A stretch of 64,000 nucleotides of DNA from Pseudoalteromonas phenolica (GCF_001444405.1 NZ_CP013187.1:3286001-3350000); one strand, 5' to 3'. Shown: positions 55,959 to 64,000, counted from the first letter of the stretch. Program-made: numbers and translations. The notes: generated from the sequence alone by a model not told the origin.

Positions 55959-56520
55959 CGCTTAGCTTGTACCAACCTAAGAAGTCTTTTTGTACAACTA
56001 AAACTAGGACCATGATGAGGTCAGAACCATTTATTCCATAGCTAAATACAGTCCAAAACCACCAAAAGCCACTCTCCTTCAACCCCTCATGTATAAGTAA
56101 AAGATCAAGCTGTAATAAGAAAAATAAAGAAGCGTTCACTCCAAGTCCAACCGTTAAATAAAAACGACACAATTCCCCCAAGCTTGTTCCTATTTTTACA
56201 AAACTGTAAATAAATAGAATAGTTAGAATATCCAGTACCATATAGGGTGTATTAGGTATGTAAACTGACCGCTCTTCAGATAGCCAATATATATAATCAA
56301 ATGGCATGGGAATCGCGTATGAAACAGACATAACAAGCGACAAAATCAGCACTTCATGTGCTTGCTCTTTTTTTAAAGGGTAGCAGCTTCCTCTGGAGGT
56401 TCTAACAAAGTTCACCAGAAGCACCATAAAAAAGATAAACGTTGTAGTATGACCATATAAAAATTGCACTATCGGCTCAAAGTACAATATTTCACCAAAA
56501 AGATACAAAACTTCTATCAT
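55927..56520 (-). CDS. array membrane protein 1 (uncharacterised paralogue)
   Basis: 197 residues, ATG start, five or so membrane helices. Conserved with the next three genes: a YMVLDILTILFIY segment, LCRFYLTVGLGVNASLFF, a LQLDLLLIHEGLKE stretch, and the signature FWWFWTVFSYGINGSDLIMV followed by QKDFLGWYKL. No signal peptide beyond the first helix. It overlaps gene 2 by ATGA. I recognise no family. Membrane receptors, immunity proteins or exporters are all possible. Confidence 0.75.
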   Translation of the reverse strand: MIEVLYLFGEILYFEPIVQFLYGHTTTFIFFMVLLVNFVRTSRGSCYPLKKEQAHEVLILSLVMSVSYAIPMPFDYIYWLSEERSVYIPNTPYMVLDILTILFIYSFVKIGTSLGELCRFYLTVGLGVNASLFFLLQLDLLLIHEGLKESGFWWFWTVFSYGINGSDLIMVLVLVVQKDFLGWYKLSEKIKGAYSRP

Positions 56521-57134
56521 TTTAATTCACCAACTCTAAGCTTTTTACTTCTCCTTGCTAAAAATTGTGACTCTAACTTATGTAATAATAATATATCTCT
56601 ACAACTCAAAAGCACCAGTATCATCACTGCATCAAAAAAGTTTATACCTATTGTAAAGACACTCCAAAACCACCATGGCTCCATTGATTTATAGTGGTTA
56701 TACATCAGTAGCAAATCGATTTGGATAAATGCAAATAAAGCAGAGTTACAAAGCAAGCCAAAAAAAACATAATGTTTACAAAGTCGCCCTTTGTCACTAT
56801 ATATACCTATTACAAGGCAAAGAAATAGAACAGTGAAGTGGTCTAATAACAAATAAACCGTATAGGGAAAATAAGGCGAAGAAAAATCTAGCCGTGTCAC
56901 TACATACTCTATTGGTATCATTAATGCGTATGAACAAAACATCAAGACTGATACTTTTAAAACTTCTTTTCTCTCTATCCTCTCTGCATTCGAAGCATGC
57001 ACATTTGATGTTTTCACATAATTAGTCAGCATAACTAAAAATAACAACCATGTGACCAAATGCATACTGAGAAAACCTATCACCAAGTCCCAGTCGATGT
57101 AGTTACCAAAATAAACCATATTGTAATTATTCAT
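56517..57134 (-). CDS. array membrane protein 2 (uncharacterised paralogue)
   Basis: 205 residues, ATG start. The same layout as its neighbours: N-terminal helix after YFGNYIDWDLVIGF, then VYLLLDHFTVLFLCLVIG, LCKHYVFFGLLCNSALFAFI, and EPWWFWSVFTIGINFFDAVM with CRDILLLHKL. A basic tail (ARRSKKLRVGELK) follows. Middle of the tightly packed array: 5-bp gap to gene 3, ATGA overlap to gene 1. Function unknown. Confidence 0.75.
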   Translation of the reverse strand: MNNYNMVYFGNYIDWDLVIGFLSMHLVTWLLFLVMLTNYVKTSNVHASNAERIERKEVLKVSVLMFCSYALMIPIEYVVTRLDFSSPYFPYTVYLLLDHFTVLFLCLVIGIYSDKGRLCKHYVFFGLLCNSALFAFIQIDLLLMYNHYKSMEPWWFWSVFTIGINFFDAVMILVLLSCRDILLLHKLESQFLARRSKKLRVGELK

Positions 57135-57139
57135 GTAAT

Positions 57140-57784
57140 CTACTTACTCAAACCACATCGGGTTTTATTTAATAAACCGTAAACTTTTAAGAAATCCTTT
57201 TGAAGTATCAACACCAAAACCATCATGCCATCGGAAGAATTAATACCAATAGAAAACACGTACCAAAGCCACCAAGGCTCATAAGCTTTAAAGCCTTCGT
57301 ATACTAGAAAAATTTCTATTTGAATTATTAGGAAGAGTAATGCGTTAAACAAAAGCCCACATAATAAATAAAATTTACATAATTGACCTTGCCTTGAGCT
57401 TACATTAACCACTTTATAAATAAGCAGTGCCGTTAAAATATCGAGTAACAAGTAATAACTATTCGGATGAAAGTAAGAGATGAATTCCTTCAGATTGACA
57501 AAATAGTCAATTACACTGCCAAAAAAATAAGAAAGGAACATTATGGCAGAAAGCACCACGGGTTCTTTAAGTTTTGCCTTATTTGCGTTTTGAAATTGCC
57601 AGCCAGACATTCTCACAAAATTTAACAAGGTAGCCATTAAAAAGCACCAAATTACAAAATGTGATACAAAACTTGTAAAAGCTGCTGAAGAAAAAAAGAG
57701 ACCCACAGTAATACATAACCTGAAGTAATTAAGCTGTATAAAAAGTCTTAAAGAAATACTTAATTCATCTAAACAGAGTGACAA
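57140..57784 (-). CDS. array membrane protein 3 (uncharacterised paralogue)
   Basis: 214 residues from a TTG start at 57784; a GTG at 57703 would fit the paralogues' length better (187 residues). It shares YYLLLDILTALLIYKVV, QLCKFYLLCGLLFNALLFLI, and EPWWLWYVFSIGINSSDGMM with QKDFLKVYGL. 121 bp of AT-rich non-coding sequence separate it from gene 4. Function unknown. Confidence 0.72.
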   Translation of the reverse strand: MSLCLDELSISLRLFIQLNYFRLCITVGLFFSSAAFTSFVSHFVIWCFLMATLLNFVRMSGWQFQNANKAKLKEPVVLSAIMFLSYFFGSVIDYFVNLKEFISYFHPNSYYLLLDILTALLIYKVVNVSSRQGQLCKFYLLCGLLFNALLFLIIQIEIFLVYEGFKAYEPWWLWYVFSIGINSSDGMMVLVLILQKDFLKVYGLLNKTRCGLSK

Positions 57785-57905
57785 AGTAAACGGTATTACT
57801 CATAGACACAAGTCTTACAACACAATGAATGTATTTATTGTAGACAACATTGACATAAGAGCTTCAGGAAAAAAGAAATTTGTTTACTGTATTTTCACAT
57901 AAAAA

Positions 57906-58421
57906 CTAAGCCGAAATCGTTTTTTGTCGTTTTGAAAAATATTTCTTAACTCTGTTTTTAAAAAACTTTATGCACAAGAAATCTCGGTCAAGTATCAAAG
58001 ATGCAACCATAATCACATCTATTGTGTTAATCGCTAACGTATAAAAATACCAAAACCACCAAGGTTCTCTATTGTCTAATACCCTAAGATCAATATGAAT
58101 TAACAAGAAGAGGATAGCATTAAAAGTAAGGCCAATGATCGTATACTTTGCCGCACAACAATACTTTTGCTTAGTGAGTTTATTGAGAGATATAATGAGC
58201 AAGATTGTTAAAATGTCATACAAGATCCAAGATATATAAATATTTTCTCTTGAGGCCGACAAATCTATAAAGTGATTACTAGTAAAGTAAGACATAGCCA
58301 TCACTGCGGAAGTGATAAGTAGGGATAGATTTTTACTAATACTCGAAATGTAAAAAAAAGCATTCAATAAAAATGCCAAAACCATACCAAGTACAATAAT
58401 GGTATCAAAATGTATACCCAA
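57906..58421 (-). CDS. array membrane protein 4 (first in transcript, start uncertain)
   Basis: 171 residues from a TTG at 58421 without a ribosome site. The same signature as its neighbours: SWILYDILTILLIISL, LTFNAILFLLIHIDLRVL, EPWWFWYFYTLAINTIDVIM, LDRDFLCIKFF and a basic tail. The frame is open upstream to 58472, and the encoded residues there (SSFGGDIFSLDNLGIHF) resemble the N termini of paralogues 1 and 2, yet contain no ATG, GTG or TTG. It may be expressed by frameshifting from the peptide gene (see findings). Confidence 0.65.
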   Translation of the reverse strand: MGIHFDTIIVLGMVLAFLLNAFFYISSISKNLSLLITSAVMAMSYFTSNHFIDLSASRENIYISWILYDILTILLIISLNKLTKQKYCCAAKYTIIGLTFNAILFLLIHIDLRVLDNREPWWFWYFYTLAINTIDVIMVASLILDRDFLCIKFFKNRVKKYFSKRQKTISA

Positions 58422-58459
58422 ATTGTCTAAGCTAAAAATATCCCCACCAAAAGAGCTTA

Positions 58460-58630
58460 CTAATCCTGCTTTTCACCTTTTCTAGGTTCAAGTGTACCAC
58501 CACCGCGAGCGCCAGTAATTTGCTCTAAAAACTTTTCAGATTTGATTACCTTACCAGAAAGCGAATTGATTTGGCTAGTGCTTTGAGCCGAACGTTGTTT
58601 TGATACTAAAGTTTTAATTACCTTTAACAT
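58460..58630 (-). CDS. 56-residue peptide with GGG motif heading the membrane array
   Basis: ATG at 58628-58630 with AAGGAA seven bases upstream. Sequence features: a basic N-terminal half (MLKVIKTLVSKQRSAQ), then ATG-derived SLSGKVIKSEKFLEQ and a C-terminal ITGARGGGTLEPRKGEKQD. The Gly triplet about 11 residues from the end resembles the double-glycine leaders of small secreted peptides. No modification enzymes or exporter lie nearby. First gene of the minus-strand array; its role as a secreted signal or bacteriocin-like peptide is inference. Confidence 0.65.
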   Translation of the reverse strand: MLKVIKTLVSKQRSAQSTSQINSLSGKVIKSEKFLEQITGARGGGTLEPRKGEKQD

Positions 58631-58701
58631 AATGTTTCCTTATTTGAGCTGTGAAACAGAGAGTCATAAAAGTGACGTTGAATTATTGTTAAAAGTTATT
58701 T

Positions 58702-58718
58702 AGCAATGATCGATCCAA
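58702..58718 (-). promoter_or_regulatory. sigma-54-like promoter of the peptide/array operon
   Basis: The minus strand reads TTGGATCGATCATTGCT. GG (-24) and GC (-12) are ten bases apart and the TTGCT end matches sigma-54 consensus; the CACG block is only partly matched. The start point would be near 58692, about 60 bases before the peptide ATG. No bound-activator site was identified. Confidence 0.45.
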
Positions 58719-58774
58719 TATTACACCGCATTACAGTTATCTTGATTAAGCGCTGGATTTATGCTCAACCTAAA

Positions 58775-58809
58775 CAAAAAAGCACCGATTTAATAACTAA
58801 ATCAGTGCT
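58775..58809 (-). terminator. terminator of the arginine operon
   Basis: AGCACCGATTTA / TAAATCAGTGCT forms a 12-bp stem (one wobble), loop ATAAC; on the minus strand TTTTTTG follows. It ends the arg transcript about 110 bases after argH. A second hairpin (GTCAATTG/CAATTGAC, 58842-58864) lies between. Confidence 0.85.
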
Positions 58810-58918
58810 CAATAGCATTTAATTTAATCTTCAAGCAAGTTGTCAATTGGTGAACTCAATTGACATTGCTAGAAGCGTCAACAAAACGAGCTCTAGCAAA
58901 CCAATTGCATATTCAGCA

Positions 58919-60298
58919 TTATTTTGATTGCGCTTGCTGTTTAGCAAACTTTATTGCTTGTTCCACTTGTGGCAAGGATGTGCCACCTAGCGCCTGCCGT
59001 GCGGCAATACAAGCATCTATCTCTAGTACAGGGTAAACATCTTCTGCAATTACAGAACAAACTGATTGAAATTCATCAAGTGATAAATCTTCTAGATTTT
59101 GGCCTTTGCTAATCGCATGCTGAACAAGTTGGCCAACAATATGATGACCTTCTCTAAATGGAATACCTTTAGCAACTAAATAATCTGCAAGTTCAGTGGC
59201 ATTAGCATGCCCGCCTTGCGCTGCTTTTAATGTTGCTTCACCGTTTACCTTGATGCCTTTAATACAAGCTTGTGCCATATGAATACAGGCAAGCCAAGTC
59301 GGCATAGCATCAAACAAACCTTCTTTGTCTTCTTGCATATCTTTATTATATGCAAGCGGCAATGCTTTTAGTGTCATCATCATGGCGCTGAATGCACCAA
59401 AGACTCGGCCTGTTTTACCACGGATCAACTCCAAAGCATCTGGGTTTTTCTTTTGCGGCATTAATGATGACCCCGAAGTCACATTATCGGCCAACTCAAT
59501 AAAACCAGCTTCACCTGAATTGTAGAAAATCAAATCTTCTGCGAAGCGCGATAAATGCATCATAGAAATACTGGCACAACTTAAAAGCTCAACCACAAAG
59601 TCGCGATCAGACACTGCATCTAGACTATTACGGCTAGCATGGCTAAAGCCAAGATTGTGCGCCAAAGCTTCTCTATCAATGGGGTAAGCAGTGCCTGCTA
59701 ATGCACCACTACCAAGTGGACTGACATTAAATCTAGTAATGGCATCACTTAAACGCGACTCGTCGCGTTCAAGCATTTCAACATAGGCCATGCACCAATG
59801 GCTGAATAGTACCGGCTGTGCACGCTGTAAATGCGTATAACCAGGTAGTATTGTACCAAGTTCACGTTCTGCAAGTGCAACGAACTCTGCTTTTAACGTT
59901 TGAATGGCTTCAACTATTTGTTCAGCTGTACTTCGACTCCAAAGACGAAAATCAGTCGCAACCTGATCGTTGCGACTGCGGCCCGTGTGTAATTTTTTCG
60001 CCAAATCACCTACTTTGTCTATCAGCTTAGCTTCAACATACGAATGGATGTCCTCATACCCAGCACTCGCAACCGCCGATAAATCTTGTTGTACTTCGCT
60101 TAATAGTTCATTTAAAGCCGCAACAAGTTCAGTATGCTCTTGTACACTCAACACATTAACCTGCTGCAGTGCACCGGCCCAAGCGATTGAGCCTATAATA
60201 TCTTGCTCAGCCATTTGGTAATCAAACGGCAGAGAATCATTAAATTGTTTAAAAGCCTCATCTGGTCCTGATGAAAAACGACCACCCCATAATGCCAT
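58919..60298 (-). CDS. argH: argininosuccinate lyase
   Basis: 459 residues (E. coli 457). Signature GSSLMPQKKNPDALELIRGK, catalytic His region TGRSRNDQVATDFRLW, and HANATELADYLV. It cleaves argininosuccinate to arginine and fumarate, the last step. In some relatives (Moritella, Vibrio) ArgH is fused to an N-acetylglutamate synthase domain; here the frame ends at the ArgH length. Last gene of argCBFGH. Confidence 0.97.
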   Translation of the reverse strand: MALWGGRFSSGPDEAFKQFNDSLPFDYQMAEQDIIGSIAWAGALQQVNVLSVQEHTELVAALNELLSEVQQDLSAVASAGYEDIHSYVEAKLIDKVGDLAKKLHTGRSRNDQVATDFRLWSRSTAEQIVEAIQTLKAEFVALAERELGTILPGYTHLQRAQPVLFSHWCMAYVEMLERDESRLSDAITRFNVSPLGSGALAGTAYPIDREALAHNLGFSHASRNSLDAVSDRDFVVELLSCASISMMHLSRFAEDLIFYNSGEAGFIELADNVTSGSSLMPQKKNPDALELIRGKTGRVFGAFSAMMMTLKALPLAYNKDMQEDKEGLFDAMPTWLACIHMAQACIKGIKVNGEATLKAAQGGHANATELADYLVAKGIPFREGHHIVGQLVQHAISKGQNLEDLSLDEFQSVCSVIAEDVYPVLEIDACIAARQALGGTSLPQVEQAIKFAKQQAQSK

Positions 60299-60321
60299 GC
60301 TGAAATCTCCGAACTTAACTC

Positions 60322-61530
60322 TTATTTAGCCTTTGCGTTTAACGCGGCAATTCTGCTCGACAACGAGAACAGGCGAATAAACCCTTCAGCATGCGACTGA
60401 TCGTACACATCGTCTTCACCAAATGTAGCGAAATCTTCACTGTATAAACTATTAACCGATTGCTTTTGTACTGCAGCAACTTGGCCTTTATACATTTTTA
60501 AGATTACTTCACCTGTTGCAACTTCACTTAGCGCTTCTGCACCTGCTAGCACTGAGTCTTTTAACGGCGTGAACCAACGACCGTCATACACTAAATGCGC
60601 AAACTCAGATGACAGGGCCTCTTTCCATTTTCGACTTGCTTTATCTAGCACTAACTCATCGATTGCTTGTAATGCAGCCATCATGACTGTACCGCCTGGC
60701 GTTTCATAACAACCACGAGACTTCATGCCCACTAAACGGTTTTCAAGAATATCAACACGACCAACACCATGCGGTGCAGCGAGTTTATTCAACTCTATTA
60801 AACATTTATAAGGGCTATAACGCTCACCGTTAACTGCAACAATTTGACCCTTTTCTACCGACACAGCAACAAACTCCGGCTTATCAGGTGCTTGCTCTGG
60901 CGCTGTTGTCCAAGTCCATACTTGATCACTTGGTTGATTCCAAGGATCTTCTAGCTCACCACCCTCATGCGAAATATGCCAAGCATTTGCGTCGCGACTA
61001 TAAATCTTCGTCGCAGATGCAGCGCACGGAATATCTCGTTCTGCTAGGTAGTCTAATAATGACTCACGACTTGATAGATCCCACTCACGCCAAGGCGCAA
61101 TCACTTTTAAATCTGGTGCTAATGCCGAGAAACAAGATTCAAAACGAACTTGGTCGTTACCTTTACCTGTACAACCATGGGCTAATGCATCAGCTCCTAC
61201 TTTACGAGCTATTTCAACTTGGGCTTTAGCAATAATAGGACGTGCCATAGACGTACCAAGTAAATAAGTACCTTCGTAAATCGCACCTGTTTTCAGTGTT
61301 GGGTAAATGTAGTCACTGACCATTTCTTCTTTTAGATCTACGATGTGACACTCAGATGCGCCCGAGGCTAAAGCTTTTTCTTCTACACCTACTAGCTCTT
61401 CTTCACCTTGACCTACATCGGCTACAAAGGCGACAACTTCACAGTCATAGTTTTCTTTTAGCCAAGGTACTATTGCCGAGGTATCAAGACCACCAGAATA
61501 TGCCAATACAACTTTTTTGATTTCGCTCAT
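60322..61530 (-). CDS. argG: argininosuccinate synthase
   Basis: 402 residues from the ATG at 61528-61530 (AAGGG upstream); a longer frame adds six residues. The PP-loop is VLAYSGGLDTSAIVPWL. It joins citrulline and aspartate with ATP. 23 bp before argH, 10 bp after argF. Confidence 0.97.
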   Translation of the reverse strand: MSEIKKVVLAYSGGLDTSAIVPWLKENYDCEVVAFVADVGQGEEELVGVEEKALASGASECHIVDLKEEMVSDYIYPTLKTGAIYEGTYLLGTSMARPIIAKAQVEIARKVGADALAHGCTGKGNDQVRFESCFSALAPDLKVIAPWREWDLSSRESLLDYLAERDIPCAASATKIYSRDANAWHISHEGGELEDPWNQPSDQVWTWTTAPEQAPDKPEFVAVSVEKGQIVAVNGERYSPYKCLIELNKLAAPHGVGRVDILENRLVGMKSRGCYETPGGTVMMAALQAIDELVLDKASRKWKEALSSEFAHLVYDGRWFTPLKDSVLAGAEALSEVATGEVILKMYKGQVAAVQKQSVNSLYSEDFATFGEDDVYDQSHAEGFIRLFSLSSRIAALNAKAK

Positions 61531-61540
61531 TACTTTACCC

Positions 61541-62461
61541 TTACACATAATTTGGATTTAACAGTGATACCAGCAATGCATTTTGGGCATGCATGCGGTT
61601 TTCAGCTTGTTGAATAATTTTTGAATTTGCACCGTCCATCACTTCTGACGTGATCTCATATTCACGGTGCGCAGGTTGGCAATGTAGAATCGTGCTAGCG
61701 CCAGATTGTTCTACCAACTGCTGATTAATTTGATACGGCATATACTTAGCTTTAACTTGCTCAAGTGGTGTTGTGTCACCCATTGACACCCATGTATCAG
61801 CATATAAAGCATCAGCACCAGTAGCTGCTTCAATGTCATCACTGACTGTAATTGACGCACCAGACTCAGCAGCAAGTTGCTCAGCTTGTTTTAAAACCTG
61901 TGCATCTGGCGACGCACCTTTAGGACTAATTGCTACAAAGTCAGTACCTAACGTTGCAGCTAATAACATCAGAGAGTGAGTGACGTTATTACCTTCACCT
62001 AAATACGCTAGTTTGATTTTACTGACATCACCATAAACTTCTTGGAGCGTTAAAAAGTCAGCTAACGCCTGACATGGGTGGTATAGGTCACATAAGCTAT
62101 TCACTACAGGCACACTCGAAAACTCAGCCAATGTTTGCAATGAACTGTGCGCATTAACACGCGCTACGATGCCATCAGCCCAAGTGGCAATATTGAGGGC
62201 AAAATCTTTCACCGACTCACGACCGCCCATCGCGCCGTTTTGTTGATCAAGATAAACCGCATGACCACCTAAACGATTAATACCAATATCGAAAGACACA
62301 CGAGTACGTAAGCTCGGCTTTTCAAACAAGGTAACGATAGATTGACCTGCAAGCGCTTGATTAAACTCTTTTGGCTGCTGCTTGATGGTTTGTGCAAGCG
62401 ACAATAGTTTTAGCGCTTGAGCTTTATTTAGTTCTAATCCTGTTAAAAAATGAGATGTCAT
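61541..62461 (-). CDS. argF: ornithine carbamoyltransferase
   Basis: 306 residues. The carbamoyl phosphate site is FEKPSLRTRVSFDIG, with DLYHPCQALADFL and a catalytic Cys in TILHCQPAHREYEIT. The usual HCLP motif is HCQP here, and the STRTR motif is SLRTR; both variants occur in marine gammaproteobacteria to my knowledge. It converts ornithine to citrulline. 9 bp after argB. Confidence 0.93.
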   Translation of the reverse strand: MTSHFLTGLELNKAQALKLLSLAQTIKQQPKEFNQALAGQSIVTLFEKPSLRTRVSFDIGINRLGGHAVYLDQQNGAMGGRESVKDFALNIATWADGIVARVNAHSSLQTLAEFSSVPVVNSLCDLYHPCQALADFLTLQEVYGDVSKIKLAYLGEGNNVTHSLMLLAATLGTDFVAISPKGASPDAQVLKQAEQLAAESGASITVSDDIEAATGADALYADTWVSMGDTTPLEQVKAKYMPYQINQQLVEQSGASTILHCQPAHREYEITSEVMDGANSKIIQQAENRMHAQNALLVSLLNPNYV

Positions 62462-62470
62462 TGCTATTTC

Positions 62471-63250
62471 CTAAGGTGTAATTTTTGTACCGACATGGAT
62501 GCCTTGAACTAAGGCAATAAGGTTTTCTGGCTTCTGCCAGCTCGATATGTACACCCCGCGTCGTAAGTGTTGTGCAGCGTGCAGGCTGGTCTTTACTTTG
62601 ACCTCCATGCCGCCAACAATGACTCCTTCTTCGATGAGAGTAGCAATGTGTTGTTCAGATAGTTGATGTAAAGGCTGCTTATTCGCATCAAGCACTGCTT
62701 CTACATCTGTCATATAAATCAGTTCAGCATTTAGTTGCTCGGCAATCGCCGCCGCCGCTTCGTCAGCATTAACGTTATAAAGTTGACCATCAGCGCCGAT
62801 ACCAATTGAGCTCACCATAGGTGTTCTGCCTAGCTCTAAAAGTGTTGGTAATATACTTGCCTCACCCTGTTCACATTCACCCACTTGTCCTAATGCTTTG
62901 AGTTTTTGTGTGGCAATTAAGCCTGCTTCATATAAGCAGGTGCCCACAGGTTTCAAGCCAGCTTTGATAGCTTGACCACTAAGTTGTTTGTTCGCGGTAC
63001 CTGCCAACGCACCGACTATATAAGGCATTTGTTCTTTTGGACTGATACGTAAACCTTGGTGTTTAGCGGTTGCAAAACCCGCCTCCGACAGCCACTTATC
63101 AACCAAAGCACCGCCGCCGTGTACCACAACAAATTGCTTATCTATTTGTACTTTTATTAACTCTGCTATTGCGGTAAATAATCCCATCGCAGCATCTTCT
63201 GTGTTTAACACCGCACCGCCGACTTTAATAACCCAAGTTTGCATCTTCAT
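62471..63250 (-). CDS. argB: acetylglutamate kinase
   Basis: 259 residues. VIKVGGAVLNTEDA and VVVHGGGALVDKWL are the ATP and substrate loops, and GQLYNVNADEAAAAIAEQL with GGMEVKVKTSLHAA are conserved. The feedback arginine site present in hexameric NAGKs is not evident, in keeping with the shorter form. ATG with AAGGAG upstream, overlapping the argC stop by ATGA. Confidence 0.96.
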   Translation of the reverse strand: MKMQTWVIKVGGAVLNTEDAAMGLFTAIAELIKVQIDKQFVVVHGGGALVDKWLSEAGFATAKHQGLRISPKEQMPYIVGALAGTANKQLSGQAIKAGLKPVGTCLYEAGLIATQKLKALGQVGECEQGEASILPTLLELGRTPMVSSIGIGADGQLYNVNADEAAAAIAEQLNAELIYMTDVEAVLDANKQPLHQLSEQHIATLIEEGVIVGGMEVKVKTSLHAAQHLRRGVYISSWQKPENLIALVQGIHVGTKITP

Positions 63251-64000
63251 GACACTCCTTTTAGGCCAAGTTCAGCAGGTAATAATGCCGCGATGTTCAT
63301 ACACTGCAATGCTTGGCCAGCCGCACCTTTTAACAAATTATCTATGGCAACAACCACTATCAGTTGCTCACCTTGCACTTGCCAACCAATATCAACATAC
63401 GGTTGTTTAGCCACACCTTTAATTGAAGGCATTTGCTTATTGCCTTTTAAACGAATTAACGGCTCGTCGGCGAGCACTTGGAATGCTTCATTAACTTGGT
63501 GCTCACTCACCCCTGGCTTCAATTTCACATAAATGGTTTCAAGAATACCGCGTGCAAAGTTACCTAAGTGCGGGGTGAATAACACTGAATGACCAAGATA
63601 CTGAGAAATTTCAGGCGTATGCCTGTGATTGAATAAACCATAAGGTGCGAGAGACACTTCGCAAAACTGTGTGCCTATATTGGCTTTGCGACCCGCGCCA
63701 GTTACGCCCGATACTGCATTAACAATAATAGTATCGTCAGCAAGTAAATCGGCTTGCTTGAGCGGTTTTAAACCATTTAACGCCGCTGTTGGATAACAAC
63801 CCGCAACAGCAACGAGCTGTGCCTGTGAAATGCCCTTTGCATTCCACTCAGCTAAGCCGTATTCAGCTTGAGCAAGCCAAGTGGGTGATTGGTGAGTAAA
63901 ACCATAGAAGCTGTCGTAATCTTGAGGATTCTTAAGTCTAAATCCACCAGATAAATCAAATACCTTTTTGCCCGTGGCTAAAAACTTAGGTGCGAGTTCA
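63247..64000 (-). CDS. argC: N-acetyl-gamma-glutamyl-phosphate reductase, C-terminal part
   Basis: The gene runs off the right end; the window holds about the C-terminal 250 residues. The catalytic Cys is in VAVAGCYPTAALNGL, and SGVTGAGRKA, HRHTPEI and FTPHLGNFARGILETI are typical. First gene of the argCBFGH operon; the start and the promoter (with any ArgR sites) are outside the window. Confidence 0.95.
   Translation of the reverse strand, partial: ELAPKFLATGKKVFDLSGGFRLKNPQDYDSFYGFTHQSPTWLAQAEYGLAEWNAKGISQAQLVAVAGCYPTAALNGLKPLKQADLLADDTIIVNAVSGVTGAGRKANIGTQFCEVSLAPYGLFNHRHTPEISQYLGHSVLFTPHLGNFARGILETIYVKLKPGVSEHQVNEAFQVLADEPLIRLKGNKQMPSIKGVAKQPYVDIGWQVQGEQLIVVVAIDNLLKGAAGQALQCMNIAALLPAELGLKGVS

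Overview
The window reads as chromosomal DNA of a marine gammaproteobacterium in the Alteromonadales, most likely Pseudoalteromonas or a close relative. This is inferred from the AT-rich composition, the TonB2-type cluster with DUF3450 and TtpC proteins, the recQ neighbour gene, the isc operon layout, the rRNA operon layout and the family of short intergenic repeats. No database search was run. Most genes are core genes. There are no phage genes, transposases or CRISPR arrays.

Layout. 1-3919 (minus): an ftsB-ispD-ispF-truD-surE housekeeping run, preceded by two uncharacterised genes. 4023-9930 (minus): one complete rRNA operon, P1/P2 - 16S - tRNA-Ile(GAT) - tRNA-Ala(TGC) - 23S - 5S - 5S - terminator. 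10-17.7 kb: a porin, a two-receiver diguanylate cyclase, rarD, recQ with a small partner gene, an Omp85-like outer-membrane protein and tRNA-Arg(CCG). 17.9-20.3 kb: a probable thiamine salvage operon (YkoF-like protein, PnuC-type transporter, small-molecule kinase). 20.3-24 kb: a GH109-like secreted glycosidase next to a sugar-1-kinase and a nucleotidyltransferase, which together suggest N-acetylhexosamine salvage. 24-31.5 kb: an aldehyde dehydrogenase and the isc Fe-S assembly operon behind an array of three IscR-type sites. 31.5-40.1 kb: trmJ, suhB, a solute-binding protein, an EAL-CBS-GGDEF protein, gmk, rpoZ, spoT and ridA. 40.3-49.6 kb: a cobalamin riboswitch driving a BtuB receptor and a surface lipoprotein, then a complete TonB2 energising cluster. 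49.7-55.9 kb: yajQ, a VanZ-like gene, panE, thiI, a TetR regulator, coaD and a Wzi-like gene. 55.9-58.7 kb: a run of four related small membrane proteins headed by a 56-residue peptide gene. 58.9-64 kb: the arginine operon argCBFGH (argC incomplete).

The two regions most worth attention are these. First, the peptide plus four-paralogue membrane array at 55927-58720 matches no family I recognise, carries a sigma-54-like promoter match, and has a first membrane gene without a convincing start codon. Second, the riboswitch-btuB-lipoprotein unit encodes a lipoprotein whose predicted fold (cadherin-like domain then probable beta-propeller) and position suggest an analogue of the Bacteroides B12-capturing protein BtuG, next to its own TonB machinery.

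Two 162-bp repeats with perfect 9-bp terminal inverted repeats (ATACCAATC/GATTGGTAT) lie in opposite orientations beside the sugar-salvage genes and the end of the isc operon. Other unexplained dyad-rich spacers sit inside operons: hscB-hscA, rpoZ-spoT and tRNA-Ile/tRNA-Ala.
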